DNA of 64,000 nt from an uncultured Dehalococcoidia bacterium (lineage in GTDB: Bacteria > Chloroflexota > Dehalococcoidia > Lucifugimonadales > UBA3495): positions 1,808,788 through 1,872,787 of the forward strand of contig CATOSP010000002.1 of the NCBI GenBank assembly GCA_951812625.1, given 5' to 3'. The position numbers and the translations under genes were made by a program. The notes under the pieces were generated by a model. It did not search any database, was not told the origin of the DNA, and saw only the letters and a program-made list of their open reading frames with translations. Every line of letters begins with the position of its first letter. The first letter of the stretch is position 1. Below are positions 26,488-35,536 of this stretch, in pieces.

Positions 26488-27516
26488 ATGAAAGCCGTCT
26501 ACGTCCAAGACCCTGGAGGTCCGGAGAAGTTGGTCTACGGCGACAGGCCGGAACCGGAAGTTGCCCCCGGTGAGGTGATGCTCCGAGTACGCGGCAGCGC
26601 GCTTAACCGGCTCGACATGGGCATCCGGCAGCGTGGGGTCCAGGATAACTCGCCCCGCATCATGGGCTGTGATGTCGCGGGTGAAGTAGTGAACATCAGC
26701 CCCGAGGCACAGACATCCCTCAAGGTTGGCGACAGGGTTCTCGTAGATAACCGTGTCAAGTGCCTCACCTGCGAGAACTGTCTTCTTGGTGTCGACCAGT
26801 ACTGTACAAACCAGCAACGTATCGGCGTGGACTTCGACGGTGGCCATGCCGAATATGTCACAGCCCCGGCGGGAAACGCCTATGTCATACCCGACTCGAT
26901 GCCCTTCACCGAAGCCGCCGCCCTCCCTATCGTCGGGCATACGGCGTGGCACTGCATGGTCACTCAAGGCCAGGTCAAGCCTTGGGATGATGTACTGGTA
27001 CAGGCAGCGGGTAGCGGTGTTGGCAGCATGGCAATTCAAATCGCGAAAATGATGGGTGCCCGGGTCATCACCACCGCGGGCAGCGACTGGAAGCTGGAAA
27101 AAGCCCGTGAGTTGGGTGCCGACGAGGGAATCAATTACCGGGAAGCAGACAGCTTCAGCCGCCGGGTCCAGGAACTCACGGACGGGAAGGGTGTGGACTT
27201 AGTATTCGACTGCGTAGGCGCAGACGTCTGGGAGGAAAATCTGCAGTGTCTCAAGCCCGGCGGCAGATTGGTCATCACTGGCGTCACCTCCGGTGCCCGT
27301 ACGAACATGGACCTCTCAATCCTGCAAGGACGTCCCCTGCACCTGATGGGCAGCGGGGGCAGAAGCCGACGCACGTTCGCCGACATGATGAAAGTGGTAA
27401 CAAACGGAGCCCTCCACGGAATCGTCAGCCAGGTCTTCCCGCTGGAGGATGTAGCAGAGGCGCACCGTACTATGGAAGCCAGCAACTTCTTTGGGAAGTT
27501 GGTCATAGAGAGCTGA
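26488..27516 (+). CDS. Zinc-binding MDR-family dehydrogenase
   Basis: A medium-chain dehydrogenase/reductase of 342 residues. MKAVYVQDPGGPEKL starts a GroES-like domain. Structural zinc Cys appear in CLTCENCLLGVDQYC, and a catalytic-domain GCDVAGEVV motif is present. The nucleotide-binding motif is AAGSGVGSMAIQIA near residue 180. The ATG at 26488 is preferred over an earlier in-frame start. The CHDC-type catalytic zinc ligand pattern is not obvious, so it may be a quinone-oxidoreductase-like member. It is followed after 78 bp by a fumarylacetoacetate-hydrolase-family gene, suggesting a catabolic pair. Confidence 0.85.
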   Translation: MKAVYVQDPGGPEKLVYGDRPEPEVAPGEVMLRVRGSALNRLDMGIRQRGVQDNSPRIMGCDVAGEVVNISPEAQTSLKVGDRVLVDNRVKCLTCENCLLGVDQYCTNQQRIGVDFDGGHAEYVTAPAGNAYVIPDSMPFTEAAALPIVGHTAWHCMVTQGQVKPWDDVLVQAAGSGVGSMAIQIAKMMGARVITTAGSDWKLEKARELGADEGINYREADSFSRRVQELTDGKGVDLVFDCVGADVWEENLQCLKPGGRLVITGVTSGARTNMDLSILQGRPLHLMGSGGRSRRTFADMMKVVTNGALHGIVSQVFPLEDVAEAHRTMEASNFFGKLVIES

Positions 27517-27594
27517 CCAGACCCGCGGGCTTCGGCTATACGTGAATACCCCCTAGGTTGAGCCAGAACTAAGCTCGAAGAAGGAGGAAGCACA

Positions 27595-28368
27595 ATGAGG
27601 ATCGCCAGGTACCTGGCCCATGGAAGCGAACACTATGGAGTCGTTGACGGCGACAGGGTCACGGCGATAGAGGGCAGTCTATTTGACTCACCCGTCAAGC
27701 TTACCGACCATGTCCACGACCTCTCCGACGTCAAGTTGCTGGCCCCGGTGACGCCCGGTAAAATCCTGGCGATGGGGCTCAACTACACCAGCCACATCGG
27801 TGACCGCCCTGCGCCCCAATATCCAATGATATTCCACAAGACACCCACCAGCGTTATCGGCCCCGGAGACTCAATCGTCCGTCCCAAGGAGGTCCAGCGC
27901 TTCGACGCCGAAGGGGAAATGGTGGTTATCATAAAGGACAAGTGCCGCAATGTTTCCAAGGAAGACGCCCTGAACCACGTGCTGGGTTATACTTGCGGCA
28001 ACGACGTCAGCGCCCGCGATTGGCAGCAGCGGGACCGCAACGAGAACAACTCCGACTGGTGGCGGGCCAAATCAGCTGATACATTCTCTCCGATGGGGCC
28101 CTGGATCGAGACCGAGGCCGATCCGCACAACCAACACCTCCGCACCCGCGTGAACGGCAACGAGGAACAGAACGAGACCACCACCCACCTGATCTTTGAC
28201 GTACCGACGATGATCGAGTTCATCACCCGCTACGTGACTCTGGAGGCGGGTGACTGCATTTTCACTGGCACACCCGGCACAACCCAAGACATGGGCGACG
28301 GCGCCATCTGCGAGATAGATATCAGCGGTATAGGCGTGCTCCAAAACCCGGTAAAGCTGGAGTCGTAA
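27595..28368 (+). CDS. Fumarylacetoacetate hydrolase family protein
   Basis: A 257-residue enzyme of the FAH/HpaG family, which cleaves or isomerises 2-oxo acids in aromatic catabolism. ILAMGLNYTSHIGD, the metal-binding EGE of FDAEGEMVVII, and Asp in YTCGNDVSARDWQ are present, followed by GDCIFTGTPGTTQDM. AAGGAGG lies 6 nt before the ATG. It follows the MDR dehydrogenase. The exact substrate is unknown. Confidence 0.9.
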   Translation: MRIARYLAHGSEHYGVVDGDRVTAIEGSLFDSPVKLTDHVHDLSDVKLLAPVTPGKILAMGLNYTSHIGDRPAPQYPMIFHKTPTSVIGPGDSIVRPKEVQRFDAEGEMVVIIKDKCRNVSKEDALNHVLGYTCGNDVSARDWQQRDRNENNSDWWRAKSADTFSPMGPWIETEADPHNQHLRTRVNGNEEQNETTTHLIFDVPTMIEFITRYVTLEAGDCIFTGTPGTTQDMGDGAICEIDISGIGVLQNPVKLES

Positions 28369-28388
28369 GCCCACCGCGGCGACAATTT

Positions 28389-28447
28389 CCCTTGCTCTTG
28401 GACTGGATCCTATCGATTGGGGAAGGTGATGAGTCCAGGGGCAAGGG
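28389..28447. terminator. Long hairpin between convergent genes
   Basis: Arms of 16 nt (28389-28404 and 28432-28447) pair throughout if two G-U pairs are allowed, with a 27-nt loop. It lies between the ends of the FAH and SDR genes. There is no T tract, so terminator function is inferred. Confidence 0.5.
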
Positions 28448-28455
28448 CTTCCTCC

Positions 28456-29289
28456 CTACCCAAGCTCCACCCGCCGAATCAGAAACGCCTCCGAATCCTT
28501 GATCTGCCGCAGGGTCTCCGGCGCAAAGGGGAAATCCTCGCTTGTCGCGCTGATTAGGCGTCCGTTCAGGTCTCCGGACTCCTCACTAGCTAGGTATACC
28601 GCCAACTCCGCGGCCCGGTCTATTGAAGCGCCGCCGCCCGTGGTCACCATCTGACCCCGTTCCTGCAAGTCCAAGTTCCCAGCCGCAGTTCCGGCCTCCA
28701 ATATCTCGTCCCACATACGGGTGTGCACCGAGCCCGGTCCCAGCACGTTAACCCGGACGTTGCTCCCTTCAAGCTCCAGCGCGAGCGTCTCCGTGAGCCG
28801 TACCACCGCCGCCTTGCTGGAACAATAGGCCGACATATCCCGCCATGCGTTGGTTGCTCCGGCTCCCGACAGGTTTACGATTCGTCCCCGGTTCTGACTC
28901 AACATCACTGGCAGCACGTACCGGCAACAAAGGTAAGTCCCGATGAGGTTGACCTGCACGGTGCGGACCCATTGTCCAACGTCATTTTCCAGCAACGGTC
29001 CCACCGGCCCGGCGATGCCCGCGCTGTTGACCAAGATATCAATAGTAGAATAGCGCGCCAGGGCCCGGTCGACCATAGCCTGGACTTGGTATTCCTCCGT
29101 AACGTCAGCCATCATAGTATTGGCTTCCGCCCCGGCATCCCGGACCAATTGAGCAGTCTCCTCAAGCTCCCCGGCGGACCGTGCCGCCAGTGCCACCGTT
29201 GCTCCCTCAGTAGCGAAGGCGACTGCTATCGCCCGCCCGATACCGCGCCCCGCCCCGGTAATCAGCGCTGTTTGGCCTTCAAGCCTCAT
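28456..29289 (-). CDS. SDR-family oxidoreductase
   Basis: A classical SDR of 277 residues with TGAGRGIGRA, an NSAGIAG motif, a catalytic Ser in VNLSGAGATN and Tyr-x3-Lys in SAYCSSKAA. The C terminus lacks the common ITGQ segment and instead has GRLISATSEDFPFAPETLRQI, found in SDRs with a longer substrate lid. Substrate unknown. It follows the binding-protein gene on the same strand after 72 bp. Confidence 0.9.
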   Translation of the reverse strand: MRLEGQTALITGAGRGIGRAIAVAFATEGATVALAARSAGELEETAQLVRDAGAEANTMMADVTEEYQVQAMVDRALARYSTIDILVNSAGIAGPVGPLLENDVGQWVRTVQVNLIGTYLCCRYVLPVMLSQNRGRIVNLSGAGATNAWRDMSAYCSSKAAVVRLTETLALELEGSNVRVNVLGPGSVHTRMWDEILEAGTAAGNLDLQERGQMVTTGGGASIDRAAELAVYLASEESGDLNGRLISATSEDFPFAPETLRQIKDSEAFLIRRVELG

Positions 29290-29361
29290 CGTTTACCCCT
29301 ACGGTCACCGCTCGTCCAGTCCAGGTACATCTGGCCTAGATGTACATAGCCAGACATTCGA

Positions 29362-30507
29362 CTAACCACCAGTCCGCCAAGGATACGCCAGAGGTCGCTC
29401 TGCCTGCTCCGGCGGCCATACGATTACCTTGCTACCCTGCTGCCACTGGACAAGGACCACTGAACGTCCTATTTGTCGGCCTGTCTCCGGGTCTATCTTG
29501 AACCTGCCGTAGAATGTGGAAAACTCCAAATTCCCGGCAACTTCGCGCAGGGCTTGGTCATCCAACACCCTCGCGTGCTCGATGCATTTCTGAGCCACCA
29601 GCCCGGCCGCGTAGGACTGCACCATCGGATAGTCGAATACGCAATGGCCACGCCTGGCCAGGGACTCCAACACCTCGTGAGCGGTCGGCCCGTAGCTGTT
29701 CGGGTAGCTCCCCGACACCTCCCACTGGCTCGGCCCTACGAACCCGTTGGCCAATTCCCCCATCTCATCGATGAATTGTCCGATGGGCGTTGCAACCACG
29801 GCAACAGCCTTCACTTCCAGGTTGGACCGGGCCAGTTGGCGGGCCAGCAGAAGGTCGTTCCGTATCCGACCCACACCCACGAGAACATCCGGTGGGCATG
29901 ACTCCATGTCTTGGATCATGGGTGTGAAGTCAGCGATGGACGCATCGAACTCCCGCACCATCCCAACCCTGAAGCCTAATGCTGCAGCACAGTCTTCCAC
30001 TCCCGCGCTGGCAGCCCTCGGAAATGCCCCGGTAGAAACCCGCAGGATTGCTACTGACTTAGCCTCAGGGTCGGAGCGACGCACTAGGGGCAGCAGACCC
30101 GCCATGTACTCCGTAGCCGGAGTCAGAATCCCAACAACAAGGCGGAAACCCTGCCGGTACACTGCGTCCGACGCCCCTCCTTGGTTCCACAGGAGCCGCT
30201 GATTCTCCTCAGAGACTTCAACTGCCGTCGACGTAAGCCCCGCGGAGTACGGTCCGAAGAGTAGGTCAACCCGGTCTTCAGTAATCAGTCTCCTGGTGAC
30301 CCGTCGAACGCAGTCCGCCCGGCTCTCATCATCGTAGAAGACCACCGAAACGGGCCGCCGCCCCGTCCCGGGACCTAAATTTATCCCGCCGATCTGGTTG
30401 ACGTCTTCCGCCCAAGCCTCAAGTCCTGCCAACGCCTGTTCCCCTTGGACACGGAATTGGCCTGAGAGGGAAACAGGGATACCGGCAGTGAGACTACGAA
30501 CTGCCAT
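29362..30507 (-). CDS. Leaderless periplasmic-binding-fold protein (branched-chain amino acid type)
   Basis: The 381 residues match the type I periplasmic-binding fold (LivJ/Peripla_BP_6). AGIPVSLSGQFRVQGEQALAG corresponds to the start of a mature LivJ, followed by INQIGG-like VNQIGGINL and VDLLFGPYSAGLTST. There is no signal peptide or lipobox: the fold begins at residue 3. Transport would require export, so a cytoplasmic ligand sensor like AmiC is a better guess. It is 52 bp after a FIST-domain gene, itself a predicted small-ligand sensor. No permease gene is near. Confidence 0.75.
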   Translation of the reverse strand: MAVRSLTAGIPVSLSGQFRVQGEQALAGLEAWAEDVNQIGGINLGPGTGRRPVSVVFYDDESRADCVRRVTRRLITEDRVDLLFGPYSAGLTSTAVEVSEENQRLLWNQGGASDAVYRQGFRLVVGILTPATEYMAGLLPLVRRSDPEAKSVAILRVSTGAFPRAASAGVEDCAAALGFRVGMVREFDASIADFTPMIQDMESCPPDVLVGVGRIRNDLLLARQLARSNLEVKAVAVVATPIGQFIDEMGELANGFVGPSQWEVSGSYPNSYGPTAHEVLESLARRGHCVFDYPMVQSYAAGLVAQKCIEHARVLDDQALREVAGNLEFSTFYGRFKIDPETGRQIGRSVVLVQWQQGSKVIVWPPEQAERPLAYPWRTGG

Positions 30508-30559
30508 AAATGGAACCCATGCTTCTCATTCCGGAGAAATCAAGCCAGGAACCGCCAAC

Positions 30560-31744
30560 CTACCTCTTCGGGTGGAAGATACCGAAGGAACTAGTGTAGC
30601 CGTGAAGGAATGTCGTGCCGCTGACCGGTCCGATCTCCCCATTACAGAAGAAGCCCCCCAACGGCACCCGACCCAGCTTCTCCTGGAAAATGTCGGTGTC
30701 GTGGTTGGGACGGCCGTACAGGTATTGGCCGCGCCCCAGGCAGGAGAACAGTAACGCCCCTTGTATCTGGTTTTCGCGGTTGTCTGCCGCGTAGCGATCC
30801 AGCACAGCTGAAAGGTCTTCGGCCGATGTGTCAGCGTCTCGCAGATGGAACTGCACGAGTTGCCCTTCCTTGAGGAGTTCTCCAATGGCCAGCGCGCCAC
30901 TGCGCTCATCCATTCCAACTACGTTGCGAATCAGAAAGTCGCCTTGCCTTGGCTCCTCCAGGAACTCATCCATCACTACACCAAGGAACAGGGAATGGCG
31001 GATCAGGCCCCGATCCCTTTCGTTCAGCATCTCGAACAACTCCCGCAGCACCACCAGGGGAGGTTGCCCGTCCAACTGCATCAGCAGGTTCCGTCGGCTC
31101 TCGGTAACGCGCATCGTCTTCCCGATTGGGCGGCAGCCTTGGGCAACAACGGTGTCAACCGTGATGTTGCCGTGCAGTGCCAGACATACAGCCCCGGAAC
31201 GGTGGGTCGCATTGCCCAGGAACAGGGCGTTGCCGCCGCTTTGCTGTCCGCCGCTGGCTAGGCCTCCGATCTTGACCGACCTGTTAAAAGCGAAGTCCAT
31301 TCCCAGCAATAGATTCTGGACCGGGAATGAGAACGGGTCTGCCAGCATGACAAACTGGGGGTCATCATTGGGAGTGACCCCGAAAAGGCTTTCCCACGAC
31401 CCAGGGCCGGCATCCAAGTCGGGCAGACTGTCGTTGTCCAGATGCCGCTGGACTATCTCGACATCCGGCAGGCTGGCGGCGGTTATCGACACCGCTGGTC
31501 TCTGTTCCACCTCCTGTCCGTCCCCGATGATCCCGCCGCCGGAGCAGCCAAACACCGGGGCTCCCGGCAAATCCTGTTGGACAAGTTCAACCACACGGTC
31601 GTACTCGCCCTGGTGGTGGGAAGAAACAAACGTCACCACCAGGTGCGGCGTTTCATCTCCTAGTTGGCGGTTCACTCCAGCGCAGCACTCTCTGATTGCC
31701 TCTTCCAAGACTGCCTGCTCGGAAATGGCGGAAGCCCATTTCAT
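30560..31744 (-). CDS. FIST N/C domain sensor-like protein
   Basis: A 394-residue protein with an N-terminal FIST domain and a C-terminal FIST_C domain. The FIST domain has LVVTFVSSHHQGEYDRVVELV, PVFGCSGGGIIGDG and VKIGGLASGGQQSG; FIST_C has GALLFSCLGRGQYLYG and PLGGFFCNGEIGPV. FIST domains are predicted to sense small ligands such as amino acids. There is no signal peptide and no attached output domain. GGGAGG lies 7 nt before the ATG. It is probably co-transcribed with the leaderless binding protein. Confidence 0.88.
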   Translation of the reverse strand: MKWASAISEQAVLEEAIRECCAGVNRQLGDETPHLVVTFVSSHHQGEYDRVVELVQQDLPGAPVFGCSGGGIIGDGQEVEQRPAVSITAASLPDVEIVQRHLDNDSLPDLDAGPGSWESLFGVTPNDDPQFVMLADPFSFPVQNLLLGMDFAFNRSVKIGGLASGGQQSGGNALFLGNATHRSGAVCLALHGNITVDTVVAQGCRPIGKTMRVTESRRNLLMQLDGQPPLVVLRELFEMLNERDRGLIRHSLFLGVVMDEFLEEPRQGDFLIRNVVGMDERSGALAIGELLKEGQLVQFHLRDADTSAEDLSAVLDRYAADNRENQIQGALLFSCLGRGQYLYGRPNHDTDIFQEKLGRVPLGGFFCNGEIGPVSGTTFLHGYTSSFGIFHPKR

Positions 31745-31850
31745 ATGAAACCTCCCATAGCCTGTCCCATTGGGAAACTGGGGCTGGGGTCAGATTTTCG
31801 TCTGGTTCAGGGCTAAGTATACCAAGGCTGTTCTGATAAGGCATTATCGG

Positions 31851-33335
31851 CTACTGACGCTGTGAATCTTCCAGGTATGCCAGCAAATCCAGCACAAGCA
31901 CCGCCGTGTAGCCCAGCAGGTCGGGGTTGATGTGCTCCATGGTATCCCTGGAGCTGTTGATGCGAGACAAGTCGTCTGCGTGGAAGAAAATCGCCGGGAC
32001 CCCGACATCCCTGAAACTGGCATGGTCGCTGCCCCCACCCCGAAATCCCCTGCTGACGGTAAGGTCAAAGCCTTCTCGGTCTGCGGCATCCGAGACGTGC
32101 CTGGTCAGCCAACGGTCTCCCTCCACTCTGACCGTATTTCCTGATCCCAGGGCATCCAGATTGATCATAGCTCTGACGTCATCCAACTCCTCGTTGGTCA
32201 ATTGCTCCACGTAATGACGGCTGCCGTGTAACCCGGTTTCCTCGGACCCGAAGGCGATGAACCGCAAGATGAATGGGAAAGTATGCCCGGCCAACTCCTC
32301 GGCCATAGCCATCAGCACTCCCATCCCGGAAGAGTTGTCATTGGCCCCAATCGAGTCCGGCACAGTGTCGTAGTGCGCACCAAGGATCACCACGCCGTCT
32401 CCCTTGCCGGGCACTTCAAAGATCACGTTCTGGGATGCTTTGGAAGCCTCCTCCACCATCACGGCGATCTCCACGTCGCCGTCAGCGATCAATTTCTGCA
32501 ACTCTTCTCCGTCCGCCCGGGAAATCCCCACCGCGGGTATCTTGCTCCTCCCGGACCCCAGGGTTCCTTGAAACGGACCTGGTTCATTGTTGAAGACGAT
32601 CGCTGCTGCAGCTCCGTCCCCGGCCGCCTCTTCCACCTTCCTCCGGAAGGTGATCTCGCCCCGCTCAATTAAAGCGACATTGCCCTCCAAGCCTTCGGAA
32701 GGCAGGTCCTCTGGCTTGCCAAGACCTATGAACTGCAGTCGCCCCGACACCTCACCCGAAATCGAACCTGAAATTGGTAGAGCACTGATATCCTCGCCCA
32801 CCGAGTCTTCGGGAGCTATGACTGCCACGCTGCCCGCCTGTGATTCCGTCTCAAAGTCCTGCGATATGGGACTGTAGCCCAACTCCTTGAATCGGCCCAC
32901 CAGGAATTCCGCAGCCTTCAACTCATCGTCTGTTGCGCTTTCCCGAGACCCCACATCTTCAGCCAACTCACGCAAATGTCCGAAAGCAGACTCAGCGAGG
33001 GCCTCGCGGCCTGCGGAGGTGAACCTTGCGGGAGCGGGAGTATATACTTGGGAGGCTGGGGTTGGGGTCGCTACCTGTGTAGGTTCCTGGATAGGGGTTT
33101 GTGTACCCGGACCCGGAGACTCCGTCGCAACCATGGCGCGGTCAGCGGAGGACGGTTGCACAGTTGGTGTAGGTGTTTCCTCCCTCACTGTTGACTCTGC
33201 CGTTGGCGTGGCAGAAAGTTGAGGCGTTGTCGGAACTTGCGTCTCTGGGTCCCCGGCGCACCCCGGAACCGTAAACAACGCCAGGGCAAGCCCAACCAGG
33301 GCACAGACGTAGATATTCTCTATTATTGACCGCAT
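31851..33335 (-). CDS. M28-family zinc peptidase, lipoprotein
   Basis: A secreted aminopeptidase-like M28 enzyme. The N terminus has a hydrophobic signal and a lipobox ending PGC (LALFTVPGC), then an 80-residue Pro/Thr/Ser-rich linker. A protease-associated domain lies inside (KIPAVGISRADGEEL). The zinc ligands and catalytic residues are all present: GAHYDTVPDSIGANDNSSG, FGSEETGLHGSR, MINLDALGS and GGGSDHASF. The ATG at 33335 with GAGGAA 4 nt upstream is preferred over two earlier starts. It is alone, divergent from the gatC-like gene. It probably acts on peptides outside the cell membrane. Confidence 0.92.
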   Translation of the reverse strand: MRSIIENIYVCALVGLALALFTVPGCAGDPETQVPTTPQLSATPTAESTVREETPTPTVQPSSADRAMVATESPGPGTQTPIQEPTQVATPTPASQVYTPAPARFTSAGREALAESAFGHLRELAEDVGSRESATDDELKAAEFLVGRFKELGYSPISQDFETESQAGSVAVIAPEDSVGEDISALPISGSISGEVSGRLQFIGLGKPEDLPSEGLEGNVALIERGEITFRRKVEEAAGDGAAAAIVFNNEPGPFQGTLGSGRSKIPAVGISRADGEELQKLIADGDVEIAVMVEEASKASQNVIFEVPGKGDGVVILGAHYDTVPDSIGANDNSSGMGVLMAMAEELAGHTFPFILRFIAFGSEETGLHGSRHYVEQLTNEELDDVRAMINLDALGSGNTVRVEGDRWLTRHVSDAADREGFDLTVSRGFRGGGSDHASFRDVGVPAIFFHADDLSRINSSRDTMEHINPDLLGYTAVLVLDLLAYLEDSQRQ

Positions 33336-33457
33336 CACTTCCTCAACTGTCATCGGACTAGGGTCTCGGTTATCATTACGATTGTAACCCCTGAAAAGTT
33401 CTCGACCCTTACGGACCACTGTAGACGCCGACGGGATTCACCCACACTGAGGTACCT

Positions 33458-33640
33458 ATGACCGCAATCGACGAAACCCAGGTCCGCCAACTTGCCGAGC
33501 TGTCTGGCATTAAACTGAACGAAGACGAGGTCCCCGAGGTAACCAATCGTTTCCAAAGTCTCATCGCGGAATTGGACCAACTCAAGGAGTTGGACCTCGA
33601 TGGAATCGAACCGGTAGTTATCTTCCCGGACGAGGACTGA
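33458..33640 (+). CDS. GatC-like protein, half length
   Basis: The 60 residues match the N-terminal half of GatC (DETQVRQLAELSGIKLNEDEV, in the two-helix part, to LDQLKELDLDGIEPV). They end where GatC normally continues for another 35-40 residues that contact GatB. GAGG lies 5 nt before the ATG. An amidase-signature gene follows after 45 bp, and gatB is 26 kb away. It is therefore either a shortened GatC serving GatCAB or a dedicated partner of the adjacent amidase. Confidence 0.75.
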   Translation: MTAIDETQVRQLAELSGIKLNEDEVPEVTNRFQSLIAELDQLKELDLDGIEPVVIFPDED

Positions 33641-33685
33641 CCGCCGCTCCCAGACTTCCATGCCACATGTATAAGGACTCGACAA

Positions 33686-35113
33686 ATGAACACTCAGAAC
33701 ATACACCTCATGTCCGCGTCCGAGACGGCCGCCGCTGTCAATGAACGTCGCATCTCGCCTACAGAAGCAGTGCAGGCATACTTGGACCGCATCGACCGGT
33801 TAGACCCCGGACTCAACGCGTACATCACCGTCTGCTCAGAAGAGGCGATGGCCGCGGCCAGCATTCAGGAACACGCCCTCGCCCAGTCCGAAGCCCAAGG
33901 CGTACTTTTTGGTGTACCCGTCGCCGTCAAGGACCAGTTCTGGACTGAGGGGATCCTGACTACCAACGGCTCCCGTGTGTATCGGGACTTCGTACCTGCG
34001 GAGGATGCAACGGTCATGACTCGTCTCCGGGAGGCTGGGGCCATCCTCCTCGGAAAGTTAAACCTGAGCGAGCTGGCTATGGGAGGCACTCAGGCCCCGC
34101 CGTGGGGAATCCCGCGTAACCCCTGGGATCTGGAACGCACCCCTGGGGAGTCCAGTGCCGGTTCCGGCGTGGCATTGGCCGCCCATCTGTGCGCGGCATC
34201 GGTAGGAGAGGATACCGGTGGCTCCGGCAGGGGGCCCGCATCCTACTGCGGCGTTGTCGGCCTCAGGCCAACCTTTACCCGAATCAGCCGGTATGGCATG
34301 ACCCCTATGTGCTGGTTCATGGACGCGGCAGCTCCGATGACCAAAACAGTCCGCGACTGTGCTTTGGTCCTCCAAGCTATAGCTGGACATGACCCTAAAG
34401 ACCCATTCACCAGTCGCCGGCTGGTCCCAGACTACACCGCCATCCTAGACGCAAGCGTCAGTGGTCTCAAAATTGGAGTGATCAGGGAACTCCACGAGAG
34501 CTACGATGTGCACCCCGAGGTCAGCGACGCCATCGACACGTCCCTGGAGGTATTCAGGAGCTTGGGGGCGACGGTCCAAGAGGTGAGCATTCCCCTGATC
34601 TCCCTAGCCGGCGCAATTTTTGTGGGCATCGCCGATACTGAGGGTGCAGGCGCACGAGACGACGTTCTGCGTTTGAAACCGGACGAACTGGACCCCGCTA
34701 CCCGGACAAGGCTGCAATCTGCGTCTCTCGTCCCGGCCAAGGTATACAACCGCGCCGCGAAAGCCCGGGTATTGCTCCGTCGGCAGTTCATGGACGCCCT
34801 CGAACAGGTCGACGTGCTGGTCTCGGCCACGGCCCCCTACCCCGCGCCAAAGCATACCGATCTGACCGCCGCCTTCGATAGCACAGAAGACGTGCGCTCC
34901 AGGTTCTTCCTCCGCCGGGCATACACTGGCTGCTACGCTCTCACCGCACTGCCAGCCATCTCCATCCCATGCGGCTTCACGTCCAACGACCTTCCGATCG
35001 GCCTGCAATTGGGGGGCCGCCCCTTCGCTGAGGGCACAATTCTACGGGCTGCCCATTCCTACGAGCAGACCACCGCTTGGCACGAGAGGCTCGCACCCGC
35101 AGCACAGGGGTGA
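33686..35113 (+). CDS. Amidase-signature family protein
   Basis: A 475-residue amidase with the Ser-cisSer-Lys triad: Lys in VAVKDQF, the cis-Ser in GESSAGSG, and the nucleophile Ser in GEDTGGSGRGPA. FGVPVAVKD and YCGVVGLRPT are typical. The GGSSGGSAAA and GSDTGGSIRQPA strings of true GatA are changed to GESSAGSGVA and GEDTGGSGRGPA. I therefore do not call it gatA, although the gatC-like gene upstream leaves that open. There is no signal peptide. Substrate unknown. Confidence 0.87.
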   Translation: MNTQNIHLMSASETAAAVNERRISPTEAVQAYLDRIDRLDPGLNAYITVCSEEAMAAASIQEHALAQSEAQGVLFGVPVAVKDQFWTEGILTTNGSRVYRDFVPAEDATVMTRLREAGAILLGKLNLSELAMGGTQAPPWGIPRNPWDLERTPGESSAGSGVALAAHLCAASVGEDTGGSGRGPASYCGVVGLRPTFTRISRYGMTPMCWFMDAAAPMTKTVRDCALVLQAIAGHDPKDPFTSRRLVPDYTAILDASVSGLKIGVIRELHESYDVHPEVSDAIDTSLEVFRSLGATVQEVSIPLISLAGAIFVGIADTEGAGARDDVLRLKPDELDPATRTRLQSASLVPAKVYNRAAKARVLLRRQFMDALEQVDVLVSATAPYPAPKHTDLTAAFDSTEDVRSRFFLRRAYTGCYALTALPAISIPCGFTSNDLPIGLQLGGRPFAEGTILRAAHSYEQTTAWHERLAPAAQG

Positions 35114-35334
35114 CCGTGTATTATCCGGGTGGGATCCCCAACTCCCTCCAAACGCAGGTCCATCCTTAGGCTTCAGGTTGGGTGGTGCCCCGACCCATCC
35201 ACTGCGTGGATTCCCGCTGGGTCGTGCCTGCGGGCAGGATTCCAAGTGCCATACATCATGCCACCCAGTTCCCAGAATCCTTGATGCTTGCTGAGTCATG
35301 TACTCATCAGGTGGGCGCAGCAGATTGTGAAGGA
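35114..35334. other. Intergenic region after the amidase
   Basis: No gene is recognised. It contains the short inverted pair CTGCGGGCAG and several GGATTCC/GGATTCCC repeats. It ends at the operator array of the first microprotein gene. Confidence 0.4.
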
Positions 35335-35388
35335 TTTAACAAAGATTTAACAGCATGGCAAATAGTCTGTAACACCGCTCCGTAAAAT
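35335..35388 (+). promoter_or_regulatory. 11-bp-phased operator and promoter of microprotein gene 1
   Basis: Units TTTAACA (35335), TTTAACA (35346), a degenerate GGCAAAT (35357) and TGTAACA (35368) repeat exactly every 11 bp. After 8 bp comes a -10 box TAAAAT (35383-35388), with no proper -35. Direct repeats on one helix face replacing the -35 are characteristic of OmpR-family activators such as GlnR and PhoP/PhoB. The second microprotein gene has the same layout, which makes chance unlikely. Confidence 0.75.
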
Positions 35389-35419
35389 AGAGTGTAGAGA
35401 TTGACACGAGGAGGGACCG

Positions 35420-35503
35420 ATGGAGGCGATCATTGCCGCGGCAGCATTCATAGGGTTGTTTACAATTTGGGTGGTGCTGCCGAAGAAGCTTCTGCGGCGG
35501 TAA
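35420..35503 (+). CDS. 27-residue single-helix membrane microprotein 1
   Basis: ATG GAG GCG opens a 27-codon frame ending TAA, with GAGGAGGGA 4 nt upstream of the ATG. The peptide begins MEAIIAAAAF, continues IGLFTIWVVLP and ends KKLLRR. This gives one hydrophobic helix (about residues 4-20) and a strongly basic C terminus, predicted to lie in the cytoplasm. A second gene at 36475 encodes the same peptide with five conservative changes but many different codons, which argues for selection on the protein. I know no family for it. It has its own promoter and a strong terminator 34 bp after the stop, so the transcript is monocistronic and about 170 nt long. Confidence 0.8.
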   Translation: MEAIIAAAAFIGLFTIWVVLPKKLLRR

Positions 35504-35536
35504 TCCCCTTCGACGGGAAACCCTAGAGAACACAGG

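Noticed and set aside
33686..35113. Calling the amidase gatA
   Set aside because: The catalytic triad is shared by all amidase-signature proteins; the GatA-specific strings are altered and gatB is far away. Left as an open alternative.
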